A stretch of 64,000 nucleotides of DNA, from contig NZ_CP075184.1 in the NCBI RefSeq assembly GCF_020510705.1, positions 806,001 through 870,000 on the forward strand, read 5' to 3'. Numbering within the stretch: the first letter of the stretch is position 1; each line of letters begins with the position of its first letter. Positions 1 to 9,826 of this stretch are shown here, in pieces. Source of the stretch: Acidovorax radicis (lineage in GTDB: Bacteria; Pseudomonadota; Gammaproteobacteria; Burkholderiales; Burkholderiaceae_C). Position numbers and translations under genes: made by a program. The notes under the pieces were generated by a model that was not told the origin of the DNA, made no database searches, and saw only the letters and a list, made by a program, of their open reading frames with translations.

Positions 1-35
1 GCAGCGGCTGCCATGCCTGTCAGTGTCCTTTGCAC

Positions 36-77
36 TTCCCGGGGCCAATTTCCCGGGGCCAATGTTCCCGGGGCCAA
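36..77. repeat. Short tandem repeat, three copies of a 13-bp unit
   Basis: The unit TTCCCGGGGCCAA occurs at 36-48, 50-62 and 65-77, with periods of 14 and 15 bases. It lies in the non-coding stretch 1-140, downstream of the thioesterase gene. I see no gene or other element in 1-140. Confidence 0.85.
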
Positions 78-140
78 CGGGAGCTGTCGCCTTGTTTGAG
101 CAGGCGGCATACGCGCACACGCGCTGCGTTCAGTGTGTGC

Positions 141-563
141 TCAGGCGGTTGCCACGGGGTGGGGCACCGCGCGGGGCCGTCCCTGGTCATCGATGGCCAC
201 ATACGTCAGCTTGGCTTCCGTGACTTTGACGTAGCGGCCCTGGTCTGAAAAACGCTCGGCATACACCTCCACCTGCACGGTGATAGAGGTGTTGCCCACG
301 CGTGCGACCGATGCAAAAAACGACAGGATGTCGCCCACGCGCACGGGCTGCTTGAACACGAATTCATTGACCGCCACGGTGGCCATGCGCCCTTGCATGT
401 AGCGTGCGGGCAGCACCGAGCCCGCCAAATCCACCTGCGCCATTACCCAGCCGCCAAAAATGTCGCCATTGCCGTTGGTGTCGGCAGGCATGGGGATGAC
501 CTTGAGCACCAGCTCTTTGTCGGTGGGTAATGCGGCGGGCGGTGGGCTGAAAACGGCGGACAT
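141..563 (-). CDS. Acyl-CoA thioesterase, YciA type (hotdog fold)
   Basis: A 140-residue single hotdog-domain protein expected to hydrolyse acyl-CoA thioesters in the cytoplasm. The segment NGDIFGGWVMAQVD (about residues 32-45) is the characteristic YciA/acyl-CoA hydrolase motif, with the catalytic Asp in GDIFGG. Family members are about 130-160 residues, so the gene looks intact. I start at the ATG at 563 rather than the upstream GTG at 569 because ATG is preferred and nothing conserved is lost. It is divergent from the ABC exporter at 713, with 149 bases between them. Substrate chain length cannot be read from the sequence. Confidence 0.88.
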   Translation of the reverse strand: MSAVFSPPPAALPTDKELVLKVIPMPADTNGNGDIFGGWVMAQVDLAGSVLPARYMQGRMATVAVNEFVFKQPVRVGDILSFFASVARVGNTSITVQVEVYAERFSDQGRYVKVTEAKLTYVAIDDQGRPRAVPHPVATA

Positions 564-712
564 GGGCACAATCTCGACAATGTAAGTAAATAAACGGCTG
601 AGCCTGTCTGCGGGAAACCTCTGGTCTCACCGCGTGGCAAGCCCTTGCAAGGTCTACCTGGGCATCCGCCGGGTCGGTCAAAGTAAAACAACAACGACTG
701 GAATTGTCCCCC

Positions 713-2542
713 ATGCGCCACCACGGCGAAACCGCGCCTCCTGCTTCTGGCAGCACCGCACCCGCTCATTCCGATTGGGCGACCCTTCACCGCCTTTTGC
801 CCTATTTGTGGCGCTACAAGTGGCGCGTCGTGGGCGCCATTGTGTTCATGGTGGGCGCCAAGTTCGCCAATGTGGGCGTGCCCCTGCTGCTCAAGACACT
901 GGTGGATGCGATGAACTTCAAACCAAGCGAGCCTGCCGCGCTGCTGGTGGTGCCGGTGGGCCTGCTGGTGGCCTATGGCGGGCTGCGGCTGTCCACCTCG
1001 CTGTTCACCGAGCTGCGCGAACTGGTGTTTGCCAAGGCCACACAAGGCGCAGCGCGGTCGATTGCGCTGGAAACGTTCCAACACCTGCATGCCTTGAGCC
1101 TGCGGTTTCACCTGGAGCGCCAGACCGGGGGCATGACGCGTGACATCGAGCGGGGCGTGCGCGGCATCGAGTCATTGATCTCGTTCACGCTGTTCAACGT
1201 GGTAGCCACGCTGGTGGAGGTGGTGCTGGTGCTCTCGGTGCTGGCCATCAAGTTCGATGCCTGGTTCGCGTGGATCACGCTGGCTGCGCTGGTGTTCTAC
1301 ATCACCTTCACGGTGCTGGTGACCGAGTGGCGCACCCAGTTCCGCCGCCAGGCCAACGAGTTTGATTCGGCGGCACACACCAAGGCGGTGGATTCGTTGC
1401 TCAACTACGAAACCGTCAAATACTTCAACAACGAAGGTTTTGAAGCCCGCCGTTACGACGAAAGCCTCGAGCGCCTGCGCCTGGCGCGCCTCAAGAGCCA
1501 GACCACACTGTCCATGCTCAATGCGGGCCAGCAGTTCATCATTGCGCTGGGCTTGGTGGCGATGTTGTGGCGTGCCACCCAAGGGGTGGTCGATGGGAGC
1601 ATGACACTGGGTGACCTGGTCATGGTGAATGCCTTCATGATCCAGCTGTATATCCCGTTCAACTTCCTGGGCGTGATCTACCGCGAGATCAAACAAAGCC
1701 TCACCGATCTGGACAAGATGTTTGTGTTGATGGACAAGGAGCGCGAGGTGGCAGACGCGCCTGGTGCGCAAGCTTTGGCGGGGCTCGACGCCCCCACGGT
1801 GCGTTTTGAGAACGTGTACTTTGCGTACGACCCCGGTGACGCCGCAGCAGGCGGGCGCGCCATTTTGCAAAGTGTGAGTTTTGAGATCCCCGCCGGCAAG
1901 ACCGTGGCGGTGGTGGGCCCTTCGGGCTCGGGTAAGTCCACGCTGGCGCGGTTGCTGTTTCGGTTCTATGACATTCAGCAGGGCCGCATCACCATTGCAG
2001 GGCAAGAGATTCGCGGCGTGACACAGACCAGTGTGCGGCAGGCTATTGGCATCGTGCCGCAAGACACCGTGCTGTTCAACGACACCGTGGCCTACAACAT
2101 CGCTTATGGCCGGCCCGGCGCTTCCCAGGCCGAGGTGGAAGCCGCGGCCCGTGCCGCGCGCATCCATGATTTCATTGCCAGCACGCCCAAGGGCTATGCC
2201 ACGATGGTGGGCGAGCGGGGGCTCAAACTGTCAGGCGGCGAAAAGCAGCGGGTGGCCATTGCGCGCACCCTGCTCAAGAACCCGCCCATTCTCATTTTTG
2301 ACGAGGCGACCAGCGCCCTCGACTCGGCCAACGAGCGTGCCATCCAGGCAGAGCTGCAGAGCGCGGCGCACAACAAGACCACGCTGCTCATTGCGCACCG
2401 CCTGTCCACGGTGGTGGAGGCGCACGAAATTCTGGTGATGGACGCTGGTCACATCATCGAGCGCGGCACCCATGCGCAACTGCTGGCGCAAGGCGGCTGC
2501 TATGCCAGCATGTGGGCGTTGCAGCAAAGCGATGGCGGGTAA
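713..2542 (+). CDS. ABC exporter half-transporter, Atm1/HMT1 type (fused permease and ATPase)
   Basis: A 609-residue inner-membrane half-transporter that should work as a homodimer. The N-terminal half is a six-helix ABC exporter domain. The C-terminal half is the ATPase, with Walker [10 protein letters not shown] near residue 400, signature LSGGEKQR near 505 and Walker B ILIFDEATSALD near 530. The overall form is closest to the Atm1/HMT1 group, which exports glutathione- or sulfur-linked compounds and heavy-metal conjugates in organelles and bacteria; the cargo here is inferred only. The ATG at 713 is preferred over the TTG at 704. It stands alone, with repeat-containing DNA behind it. Confidence 0.9.
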   Translation: MRHHGETAPPASGSTAPAHSDWATLHRLLPYLWRYKWRVVGAIVFMVGAKFANVGVPLLLKTLVDAMNFKPSEPAALLVVPVGLLVAYGGLRLSTSLFTELRELVFAKATQGAARSIALETFQHLHALSLRFHLERQTGGMTRDIERGVRGIESLISFTLFNVVATLVEVVLVLSVLAIKFDAWFAWITLAALVFYITFTVLVTEWRTQFRRQANEFDSAAHTKAVDSLLNYETVKYFNNEGFEARRYDESLERLRLARLKSQTTLSMLNAGQQFIIALGLVAMLWRATQGVVDGSMTLGDLVMVNAFMIQLYIPFNFLGVIYREIKQSLTDLDKMFVLMDKEREVADAPGAQALAGLDAPTVRFENVYFAYDPGDAAAGGRAILQSVSFEIPAGKTVAVVGPSGSGKSTLARLLFRFYDIQQGRITIAGQEIRGVTQTSVRQAIGIVPQDTVLFNDTVAYNIAYGRPGASQAEVEAAARAARIHDFIASTPKGYATMVGERGLKLSGGEKQRVAIARTLLKNPPILIFDEATSALDSANERAIQAELQSAAHNKTTLLIAHRLSTVVEAHEILVMDAGHIIERGTHAQLLAQGGCYASMWALQQSDGG

Positions 2543-2551
2543 AGAGGCCCC

Positions 2552-2665
2552 CTGTGTTGTTTCGCGCCTTCCCCCCGCAGGGGGCTGCCACCCGTGACCC
2601 GGCAAAACCAGTTTCACGGTTCCACGGCGGCACTGGCCTGGGGCATGCCGGTTTCGAGCGCCGTG
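2552..2665. repeat. Dispersed repeat family B, copy 1
   Basis: A GC-rich element of about 110 bases. It opens with a hairpin-like CCCCCTGTG...CGCCTTCCCC...GGGGG part and closes with GGCCTGGGGCATGCCGGTTT. The same order of blocks is seen at about 60900-61012 and, more diverged, at about 34045-34170. It fills most of the gap between the ABC exporter and the dehydrogenase. Boundaries are approximate. Confidence 0.6.
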
Positions 2666-2738
2666 GTTTACGGCAAACGCGCTCATCCACTGACCGCTGC
2701 ATGCACACTTCCCTTTTCTTCTTGATTCATTCTGTCCC

Positions 2739-3671
2739 ATGAAGCCTGTCCTGCTTGCCCTGATGTTCTTGTCTGAGGAACACTGCGCCCAGTTGTCGCA
2801 ATCGTTCGATCTGATCTACGCGCCCGATGCCGTGCAAGCGCAGGCGGCCATCGCCACCCACGGCGGGCGCATCACCGCGGTGCTGACCATCGGCTCCACG
2901 GGCCTGAGCGTGGACCAGATCGATGCCTTGCCGCAGCTGTCTCTGATCTGCGCGTTGGGCGCCGGGTATGAAAACATTGCGGTGCAGCACGCGAAGGCCA
3001 GGGGCATCGTGGTGGCCACTGGCGCGGGCACCAACGACGATTGTGTGGCTGACCATGCCTGGGGTCTGCTGATCGCGGCCGTGCGCGGCATCCCGAAGCT
3101 GGACCGCCTGACACGACAGGGCGTCTGGCGCACGGCCTTGCCCCTGCCGCCCAATGTATCGCACAAACGCATGGGCATCATTGGTCTGGGAACCATCGGC
3201 AAGAAAATTGCGCAACGTGCGCTGGGGTTTGAGATGGAGGTGGGCTATCACAACCGCACGGCGCGCCCCGATGTGCCCCACCGTTACTTTGCGGACGTGG
3301 CGGCACTGGCGCAATGGGCTGATTTTCTGGTGGTGGCCACACCGGGCGGCGCAGGCACGCGGCACCTGGTGAATGCCCAGGTGCTGGATGCGCTGGGGCC
3401 GCGCGGCTATGTGGTCAATATCGCGCGTGGCAGCGTCATTGACACCCAGGCGCTTGCGCAAGCCCTGCAAAGTGGCCGTGTCGCGGGTGCGGGGCTGGAT
3501 GTGTACGAAAGCGAACCCGCCCCGCCCGCAGAGTTGCGGGCGCTCGATAGCGTGGTGCTCACTCCGCATGTGGCGGGCTGGTCGCCAGAAGCGGTGCAAG
3601 CCTCCGTGGATCGTTTTGTCGAGAACGCGCGCCGACACTTCGCTGGCGAGATACCCGTCTCCCCGGTCTGA
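2739..3671 (+). CDS. D-2-hydroxyacid dehydrogenase, NAD(P)-dependent
   Basis: A 310-residue cytosolic oxidoreductase of the D-isomer-specific 2-hydroxyacid dehydrogenase family, probably reducing glyoxylate, hydroxypyruvate or another 2-ketoacid. The nucleotide-binding motif GLGTIGKKI begins near residue 148. The catalytic residues of the family are visible: Arg in NIARGSVID, Glu in YESEP and His in LTPHVAG. The length is normal. The start is the ATG at 2739. The gene converges on the RND outer-membrane channel gene. The exact substrate cannot be assigned by eye. Confidence 0.88.
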   Translation: MKPVLLALMFLSEEHCAQLSQSFDLIYAPDAVQAQAAIATHGGRITAVLTIGSTGLSVDQIDALPQLSLICALGAGYENIAVQHAKARGIVVATGAGTNDDCVADHAWGLLIAAVRGIPKLDRLTRQGVWRTALPLPPNVSHKRMGIIGLGTIGKKIAQRALGFEMEVGYHNRTARPDVPHRYFADVAALAQWADFLVVATPGGAGTRHLVNAQVLDALGPRGYVVNIARGSVIDTQALAQALQSGRVAGAGLDVYESEPAPPAELRALDSVVLTPHVAGWSPEAVQASVDRFVENARRHFAGEIPVSPV

Positions 3672-3733
3672 CCGGGGGCGCAACGCGGGCCGTGGGCCTG
3701 GCCCTGACCCTGGCCTAGCCCTGGGGCGGTCGT

Positions 3734-5263
3734 TCAGGCCCCGCCCAGCACCTTGTACAGCGTGATGCGGTTGGTCTGCTCGGCCAGTTGAAGGCTCAAC
3801 AGCGTCTGTTGCGCTGCATAGAGCGAGCGCTGCGCATCCAGCACGGTGAGGTAGTTGTCGGCACCGGCCTTGAAGCGGGCTTCTGACAAGGCATAGACGC
3901 GTTCTGTGGCCGCCAGCAGTGCGGTTTGTGCGGCGATGCGGTCGGTCAGTGTGGCGCGCTCGGCCAGCGCATCGGCCGCTTCGCGGAAAGCGGTTTGAAT
4001 CACTTTCTCATACTGTGCGAGGGCGATTTTCTGGTTGGCTTGGGCAACTTCCAGGTTGGCCTGGTTGCGGCCACCGTCGAAGATCGGCAGGCGAATCTGG
4101 GGCACGAAGCTCCACAGCGCGTTGCCGCTACCAAACAGCCCCGACAACTCGTTGCTTGCCGTGCCCAGGCTGGCGGTGAGCGAAATGCTGGGAAAGAAGG
4201 CAGCGCGCGCGGCGCCAATGTTGGCGTACGTCGCCTGCAGGCTGCGTTCGGCCGCCATCACGTCGGGGCGCGACAGCAATACGCTCGATGGGATCTGCGC
4301 GGGCGCGGCCAGCAGTTGCAGTGCGTCCTGGCGCAGCATCCACACGGGCGCCGCGACCTGCGTAGCCCGCTCGCCGCGGCGGGCTTCTTCCATGCGTGCT
4401 GCGGCGGGTGCGGGTAGCACCGGTTCGACGGGGGGCAGCAACGCGGGGGGAACAGGCGCGCCCACCAGCAACTGCAGCGCATTGCGGTCACGTGCCACCT
4501 GGCTGGTGAGCGTGGCGACATCGGCGCGCGCACTGTCCACCGTGGTCTGGTTCTGCGCCAGCACCAAGCCCGAGGTGCCCCCCAGGCGATAGGTGCGCTC
4601 TGTGAGGGCATAGGATGCCTCGCGCGAGCGCAGTGTTTCGCGGGTCAGCGCCAGGCGTGCCTGGTCGGCGGCCAATGTGAGCCAGGCGTTGGTCACCTCG
4701 GCCACCAGGCTCAGCTGCACGCTGCGCTGGCTGTCGGTGACCCTCAAGACCTCCTGCAAGGCGGCTTCATTGAGATTGCGCACACGGCCAAAAAAATCCA
4801 GTTCGTAGTTCGTCACGCCCAGTTGCGCGCTGAACTGCTCGCTGATCTGGGGGCGACCCGCCGTGGTCAGGTCTGCGGCGGTGCGGGCCCGGCTGCCTTG
4901 CGCCGTGCCTGTCACGGTGGGCAAGCGGTCGGCACGGCTCACGCCGTACTGGGCTTGCGCGCGCTCAATGGCCAGGACGGCGGCACGCAGGTCGCGGTTG
5001 TTCTGCAACGACAGCGCGATGACCTCCCGCAATGGTGCTGACTGCACCACCGCATCCCAGCGCACGGGGGCATAGGCGTCAACGGTGTCCGAGGTGGTGG
5101 CCACGTTGTCCAGTGCCGCTGGAACCGGGGCCGGGGGGCGATCGTAACGGGGCGCCAGGTTGGTGCAGCCGGCCAGAATCAGCAGCGTGCAAAGAGGCGT
5201 CAACAGGGCTTTGGTAATGCCAGAGGCGCTGTTGTGGCGTGCGGGGTAAGTGCAACGTGTCAT
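3734..5263 (-). CDS. RND efflux outer-membrane channel lipoprotein (OprM/NodT family)
   Basis: A 509-residue outer-membrane factor that would form a trimeric exit duct for the adjacent pump. A lipoprotein signal with lipobox LAGC puts the lipidated Cys at residue 33. Two long alpha-helical OEP repeats follow, typified by SRPDVMAAERSLQATYANI and AFREAADALAERATL. The start overlaps the stop of the pump gene by four bases (ATGA), so translation is probably coupled. It is the last gene of the adaptor-pump-channel operon. The length fits OprM-type proteins, with a modest insertion between the two repeats. Confidence 0.93.
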   Translation of the reverse strand: MTRCTYPARHNSASGITKALLTPLCTLLILAGCTNLAPRYDRPPAPVPAALDNVATTSDTVDAYAPVRWDAVVQSAPLREVIALSLQNNRDLRAAVLAIERAQAQYGVSRADRLPTVTGTAQGSRARTAADLTTAGRPQISEQFSAQLGVTNYELDFFGRVRNLNEAALQEVLRVTDSQRSVQLSLVAEVTNAWLTLAADQARLALTRETLRSREASYALTERTYRLGGTSGLVLAQNQTTVDSARADVATLTSQVARDRNALQLLVGAPVPPALLPPVEPVLPAPAAARMEEARRGERATQVAAPVWMLRQDALQLLAAPAQIPSSVLLSRPDVMAAERSLQATYANIGAARAAFFPSISLTASLGTASNELSGLFGSGNALWSFVPQIRLPIFDGGRNQANLEVAQANQKIALAQYEKVIQTAFREAADALAERATLTDRIAAQTALLAATERVYALSEARFKAGADNYLTVLDAQRSLYAAQQTLLSLQLAEQTNRITLYKVLGGA

Positions 5264-8200
5264 GCCTGTGCTTCCTCTGCATCCGGTACGCGGCTAGGGG
5301 GCGGCGGCGGGGCGGGCTGGTGCGAGGTGACCCATGAGCGCACCAGCAGGAAGAACACGGGAACAAAGAACAGCCCCAGCGTGGTGGATGCCACCATGCC
5401 CCCCAGAACGCCGGTGCCAATGGCCTGGCGGCCGCCCGCGCCCGCGCCGGTGCCGATGGCCAGGGGCAATACGCCAAAGCCAAAGGCCAGCGAGGTCATG
5501 AGGATGGGGCGCAGGCGCATGCGCACGGCTTCTACTGTGGCGTCATACAGGCTTTTGCCCTGGTTTTGCAACTGCACCGCGAACTCCACGATCAGGATCG
5601 CGTTCTTGGAGGCCAGTCCCACCGTGGTCAAAAGCCCCACCTGAAAGTACACGTCGTTGCTCATCCCGCGTGTGTACGTGGCCAGCAAAGCGCCAATCAC
5701 CCCCAGGGGCACGGCCAGCATCACCGAAAACGGCACGCTCCAGCTCTCGTAGAGCGCAGCCAGGCACAGAAAGACAAACAGGATCGAGACCGCGTAGAGC
5801 ATGGGGGCCTGCGAACCGGACCGGCGCTCCTGCAATGAGGCCCCCGTCCATTCCATGCCAATGCCCACAGGCAGTTTCTTCATGATCTCCTCGATGGCCA
5901 TCATCGCGTCGCCAGAGCTGGTGCCTGGTGGGGTCTCTGCCTGCAATTCCATGGCAGGGCTGCCGTTGTAGCGCATCAGCTGGGGCGGCCCGCTGGTCCA
6001 GGACGTGGTGGCGAAGGTCGAAAACGGCACCATCTCGCCACTGCGGTTGCGCACCCCCCACTGGCCGATGTCCTGCGGCAGCATGCGGTAGGGAGCGTCG
6101 CCTTGCACATACACCCGCTTGACGCGGCCTTGGTGCACGAAGTCGTTCACGTAGGTGCCACCCATGGCGCTGGACAACACGCTGTTGATGTCGGCCGTGG
6201 ACAGCCCCTGGGCCGCCGCCTTGCGGTCGTCGATGCGGATCTTGAGCTCCGATGTGTTGTCGAAGTTGGTGGTGCGCACGTTGGTCAGCTGCGGGTAGTC
6301 GCGGGTCAGCTCGAAGAGCTGGTCTTTGGCGGCGGTGAGAGCGTCTTGCCCCAGGCCGTTGAGGTCCTTGAGCATAAAGTTGATGCCAGCGCTGGAGCCC
6401 AGCCCCCGCACGGCCGGCGGTAGCGATACAAAAATGCGGGCGTCCCGGATGTGCGCGAGATCCTTGGTGGCTTGCCGTGCCATGACTTCCGCCGACTGGC
6501 TGCGCAGCGGACGCTCGCTCCATGGTTTGAGCCGGATGAACATGTTGCCCGAGTTCTGGTTGCCGTTGTTGCCCGCGATGGAGTTCACACGCAGCACCTC
6601 GGGGCGGGCCAGAAAGTAGTCCTTGATCTCGTTGAGCACCACCCCCAGGCGCTCGTCGGTGGCACCGGATGGCAAGGTGATGGACGCGGTGACGAAGCCC
6701 TGGTCCTCATTGGGTAGGAACGATGTGGGCAGCGTCTTGAACAACAGTGCCACACCGACAAGGATCGCCGCATAGATGACGACCATGCGGATGCTGCGCT
6801 TGAGCAGGCCGCCGACGGCGCGCTGGTAGCGGTTGGCGGTGCGGTCAAAGCTGCGGTTGAACCAGGCGAAGAAGCGGTCGTTCAGGCCGAGCAGGCCACG
6901 CCGTGGAGGGCCGTCGTGGGCCGCATGGTGCCCCTTCTCGATGGGCTTGAGCAACGTGGCGCACAGCGCCGGGGTGAGCGTCAGCGCCACAAACACCGAC
7001 AAGGCCATGGCCGAGACGATGGTGATCGAGAACTGCCGGTAGATCACCCCGGTGGAGCCCGTGAAGAAGGCCATCGGGATGAAAACCGCCGCCAGCGTGA
7101 GGCCAATGCCCACCAGCGCCGGGGTGATTTCTTTCATGGACTTGCGCGTGGCCTCTTTGGGAGACAGACCCTCCTCACTCATCACGCGCTCGACGTTTTC
7201 GACCACGACGATGGCATCGTCCACCAGCAGGCCGATGGCCAGCACCATGGCGAACATGGTGAGCATGTTGATAGAGTAGCCCAGCGCAGAGAGCACGCCG
7301 AAGGTGCCCAGCAGCACCACGGGCACGGCAATGGCGGGGATCATCGTGGCGCGGAAGTTCTGCAAAAAGATGAACATCACGATCACCACCAGCAGCATGG
7401 CTTCGGCCAGGGTCTTGACGACCTCTTCAATGGAGGCGCGCACAAAAGGCGTGGAGTCTGAACTGACCACACCGTTGATTCCGTCCGGGAAGAAGGGCCT
7501 GAGCTCCGCCATCTTGCGTGCCACGGCATCGGCCACCTCCATGGCGTTGGCGCCGTCGGCCAGCACGATGCCAATGCCGGCACCTGGCTGCCCGTTCAGG
7601 CGTGATTTGATGGTGAGGTTGTCTGCCTCCAGGGCCACGCGCGCCACGTCGGCCATGGTCACCACCGAGCCATCGGTGCCCGACTTGAGCACGATGTTTT
7701 CAAATTCCTCGACTGTCTGCAGCTTGGTGCGTGCCGTGATGGTGGCGTTGAGCATCTGCCCGGCGGGCGCCGGTTGCTGGCCGAGCTGCCCGGCCGAGAC
7801 CTGCGCGTTCTGGGCGTTGAGCGCGGCAATCAGGTCCGACGGCATGAGCGCATGCTTTTCCATCTTGGCGGGGTCGATCCAGATGCGCATCGCGTAGGGG
7901 GTGCCGAACACCGTCACGTCGCCCACGCCGTCCAGGCGGGCGATCACGTCCACCACGTTGCTGGAGATGTAGTCGCCAATGGCCACCTGCGTCACGGAGG
8001 GGTCGGGCGAGGTGAATACATAGGTGACCAGGTAGTCCTGCCCGCCTTTGTTCACGAACACACCGCGGCTCTTGACGGCTTCAGGCAGGCGGTTCATCGC
8101 TGCCTGCAGCTTGTTTTGCACCTGCACCTGCGCCACATCGATGTTGGCACCGGGGGAGAAGGTCAGGGTGGTGCGCGAGCGGCCCGCAGAGTCGCTGGTG

Positions 8201-8439
8201 GAGCCCATGTACAGCAGGCTGTCGATGCCCTTGAGCTGCTGCTCGATCACCTGCGTCACGGAGTTGTCGACGGTCTCGGCGGATGCGCCGGTGTAGGTCG
8301 TGTTGATCGTGACGCGGGGCGGAGCGATGTCGGGGTATTGCTCCAGCGGCAGGGTGAAGATGGACATCGCCCCCGCCAGCATGATGACGATGGACAGCAC
8401 CCAGGCGAAGACCGGGCGGTTGATGAAAAACTGGGCCAT
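5260..8439 (-). CDS. RND multidrug efflux pump, HAE1 family (AcrB/MexB-like)
   Basis: A 1059-residue inner-membrane proton-driven pump that extrudes hydrophobic or amphiphilic compounds through the adaptor and channel encoded beside it. It has the HAE1 start (MAQFFINRPVFAWVLSI), twelve predicted membrane helices and two large periplasmic loops. The proton-relay Asp pair is seen in GLLVDDAIVVVENV (near residue 405), and the matching Lys in GLASKNAILIVEFA (near 940). Length and motifs are those of an intact AcrB-type transporter. Substrate range cannot be predicted by eye. Confidence 0.96.
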   Translation of the reverse strand: MAQFFINRPVFAWVLSIVIMLAGAMSIFTLPLEQYPDIAPPRVTINTTYTGASAETVDNSVTQVIEQQLKGIDSLLYMGSTSDSAGRSRTTLTFSPGANIDVAQVQVQNKLQAAMNRLPEAVKSRGVFVNKGGQDYLVTYVFTSPDPSVTQVAIGDYISSNVVDVIARLDGVGDVTVFGTPYAMRIWIDPAKMEKHALMPSDLIAALNAQNAQVSAGQLGQQPAPAGQMLNATITARTKLQTVEEFENIVLKSGTDGSVVTMADVARVALEADNLTIKSRLNGQPGAGIGIVLADGANAMEVADAVARKMAELRPFFPDGINGVVSSDSTPFVRASIEEVVKTLAEAMLLVVIVMFIFLQNFRATMIPAIAVPVVLLGTFGVLSALGYSINMLTMFAMVLAIGLLVDDAIVVVENVERVMSEEGLSPKEATRKSMKEITPALVGIGLTLAAVFIPMAFFTGSTGVIYRQFSITIVSAMALSVFVALTLTPALCATLLKPIEKGHHAAHDGPPRRGLLGLNDRFFAWFNRSFDRTANRYQRAVGGLLKRSIRMVVIYAAILVGVALLFKTLPTSFLPNEDQGFVTASITLPSGATDERLGVVLNEIKDYFLARPEVLRVNSIAGNNGNQNSGNMFIRLKPWSERPLRSQSAEVMARQATKDLAHIRDARIFVSLPPAVRGLGSSAGINFMLKDLNGLGQDALTAAKDQLFELTRDYPQLTNVRTTNFDNTSELKIRIDDRKAAAQGLSTADINSVLSSAMGGTYVNDFVHQGRVKRVYVQGDAPYRMLPQDIGQWGVRNRSGEMVPFSTFATTSWTSGPPQLMRYNGSPAMELQAETPPGTSSGDAMMAIEEIMKKLPVGIGMEWTGASLQERRSGSQAPMLYAVSILFVFLCLAALYESWSVPFSVMLAVPLGVIGALLATYTRGMSNDVYFQVGLLTTVGLASKNAILIVEFAVQLQNQGKSLYDATVEAVRMRLRPILMTSLAFGFGVLPLAIGTGAGAGGRQAIGTGVLGGMVASTTLGLFFVPVFFLLVRSWVTSHQPAPPPPPSRVPDAEEAQA

Positions 8440-8515
8440 GGATCAGACGGTGTGGGGTCGCGGGTCGGTCAAACGGGGGCGGGTTCTTGGGGGCTGGCTG
8501 AAGCGCTGGCGCACG

Positions 8516-9826
8516 CTATAGGCGCGCAGAGGATGCCGCAGAAGCCGCAGAGGCTGGGGGCGTTGCAGCAGGCGCCGCCTGCTCGCGCGGCGGGACCACC
8601 GTGGGCTTGACCGTCTGCCCCAGGCGGGCCTTCTGGAATCCGTCCACCATCACCTTGTCGCCGGCTTTGACGCCGGAGATCACCAGCCAGCGATTGCCCA
8701 CCGCCTGGCCCAGCTCCACCGGGCGTTTGACGAGCTTGTTGCCTTCCTCCACCACCTGCACACTCGGCGCCCCGGCCGGGTTGCGGATCACGGCCTCCTG
8801 GGGAATCAGCAAGGCCTGCGGTGCGACGCTGGTGGCCAGCTGGGCGCGCACATACATGCCAGGCATCAGGAAGTGGTCTGGGTTCGGGAACGTCGCGCGC
8901 AGGGTGATGGCGCCCGAGGTCGGGTTCACGGCCGTGCCGGTGAATTGCAGCGTGCCCTCCAGCGGGTAGGTCGAGCCATCCTCCAGAACGAGCCGCACCT
9001 TGGCCTGCCTGGCATCCACGCGCGTGAATTTGCCCTCCTGCCACTGCTTGCGAAGCTGCAACAGGTCTGCGCTGGACTGCGTGATATCCACGTAGATGGG
9101 GTCGAGCTGCTGGATGGTGGCCAGCGCCGTGGCCTGGTTGGCCGTTACCAGCGCGCCTGCGGTCACGGCCGACAGCCCGATGCGCCCGGAGATGGGCGCC
9201 AGGATGCGTGTGTAACGCATGTTGATGCGCGCCGCCTCCAGGGCCGCCTGTGCCACGGCCACGTCCGCCTGTGTCTGTTGCACCAGCGCCTGGCTTTCGT
9301 CAAAGACCTGGCGGCTGATCGCGTCGATCTCGACCAGCGCTGCATTGCGTTTGGCATTGACCTGGGCGGTGCGGGCGGTAGCCTGGGCCTTGGCCAGCAC
9401 CGCCTGCGCGCTGGCCTGCGCGGCCTCGTAAGTGGCAGGGTCCACCTGGTACAGCGGCTGGTTGGCCTTGACCAAAGAGCCTTCTGTGAATTGACGCTTT
9501 TGAATGATGCCGTTGATCTGCGGGCGGATGTCGGCGTTCTGGAACGCGGTGGTCCGGCCCGGCAACTCAGTGCTCAGGGTCTGGTTTTCGGTGGCCAGCA
9601 CCACCACGCCCACCGTGGGCTCGTTGGCCGCTTTGTTGGCCCCCGGCTGGGTGGACGAATCCTTGCCCGAGCAGGCCGCCAGGACACTGATGCCCAGCGC
9701 CGCGACACAGAGGCGAGCCCAGGGGTTTTGCCGCACTGTGGTCGGGAGAGTCGGTTGGAGGGGTTGGAGAGACGGCGTCAGCGAGCCCGCGTCGGCCGGG
9801 CGGCCGGTGTTCAGAAGAAACGGCAT
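8516..9826 (-). CDS. RND efflux periplasmic adaptor lipoprotein (AcrA/MexA-like)
   Basis: A 436-residue membrane-fusion protein joining the pump to the outer-membrane channel. A lipobox (LAAC, Cys near residue 52) is followed by lipoyl, coiled-coil hairpin and beta-barrel segments (YTRILAPISGRIGLS is typical). The first 30 residues before the hydrophobic stretch are unusually long; a GTG at 9736 would give a more normal signal peptide, but neither start has a clear ribosome-binding site. It is first in the operon and 76 bases separate it from the pump. No TetR- or MarR-type regulator adjoins the operon. Confidence 0.93.
   Translation of the reverse strand: MPFLLNTGRPADAGSLTPSLQPLQPTLPTTVRQNPWARLCVAALGISVLAACSGKDSSTQPGANKAANEPTVGVVVLATENQTLSTELPGRTTAFQNADIRPQINGIIQKRQFTEGSLVKANQPLYQVDPATYEAAQASAQAVLAKAQATARTAQVNAKRNAALVEIDAISRQVFDESQALVQQTQADVAVAQAALEAARINMRYTRILAPISGRIGLSAVTAGALVTANQATALATIQQLDPIYVDITQSSADLLQLRKQWQEGKFTRVDARQAKVRLVLEDGSTYPLEGTLQFTGTAVNPTSGAITLRATFPNPDHFLMPGMYVRAQLATSVAPQALLIPQEAVIRNPAGAPSVQVVEEGNKLVKRPVELGQAVGNRWLVISGVKAGDKVMVDGFQKARLGQTVKPTVVPPREQAAPAATPPASAASAASSARL

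Noticed and set aside
36-77. Possible CRISPR-like spacing of short repeats
   Set aside because: Units are 13 bases with 1-2 base gaps and no spacers; no cas genes are present in the window.
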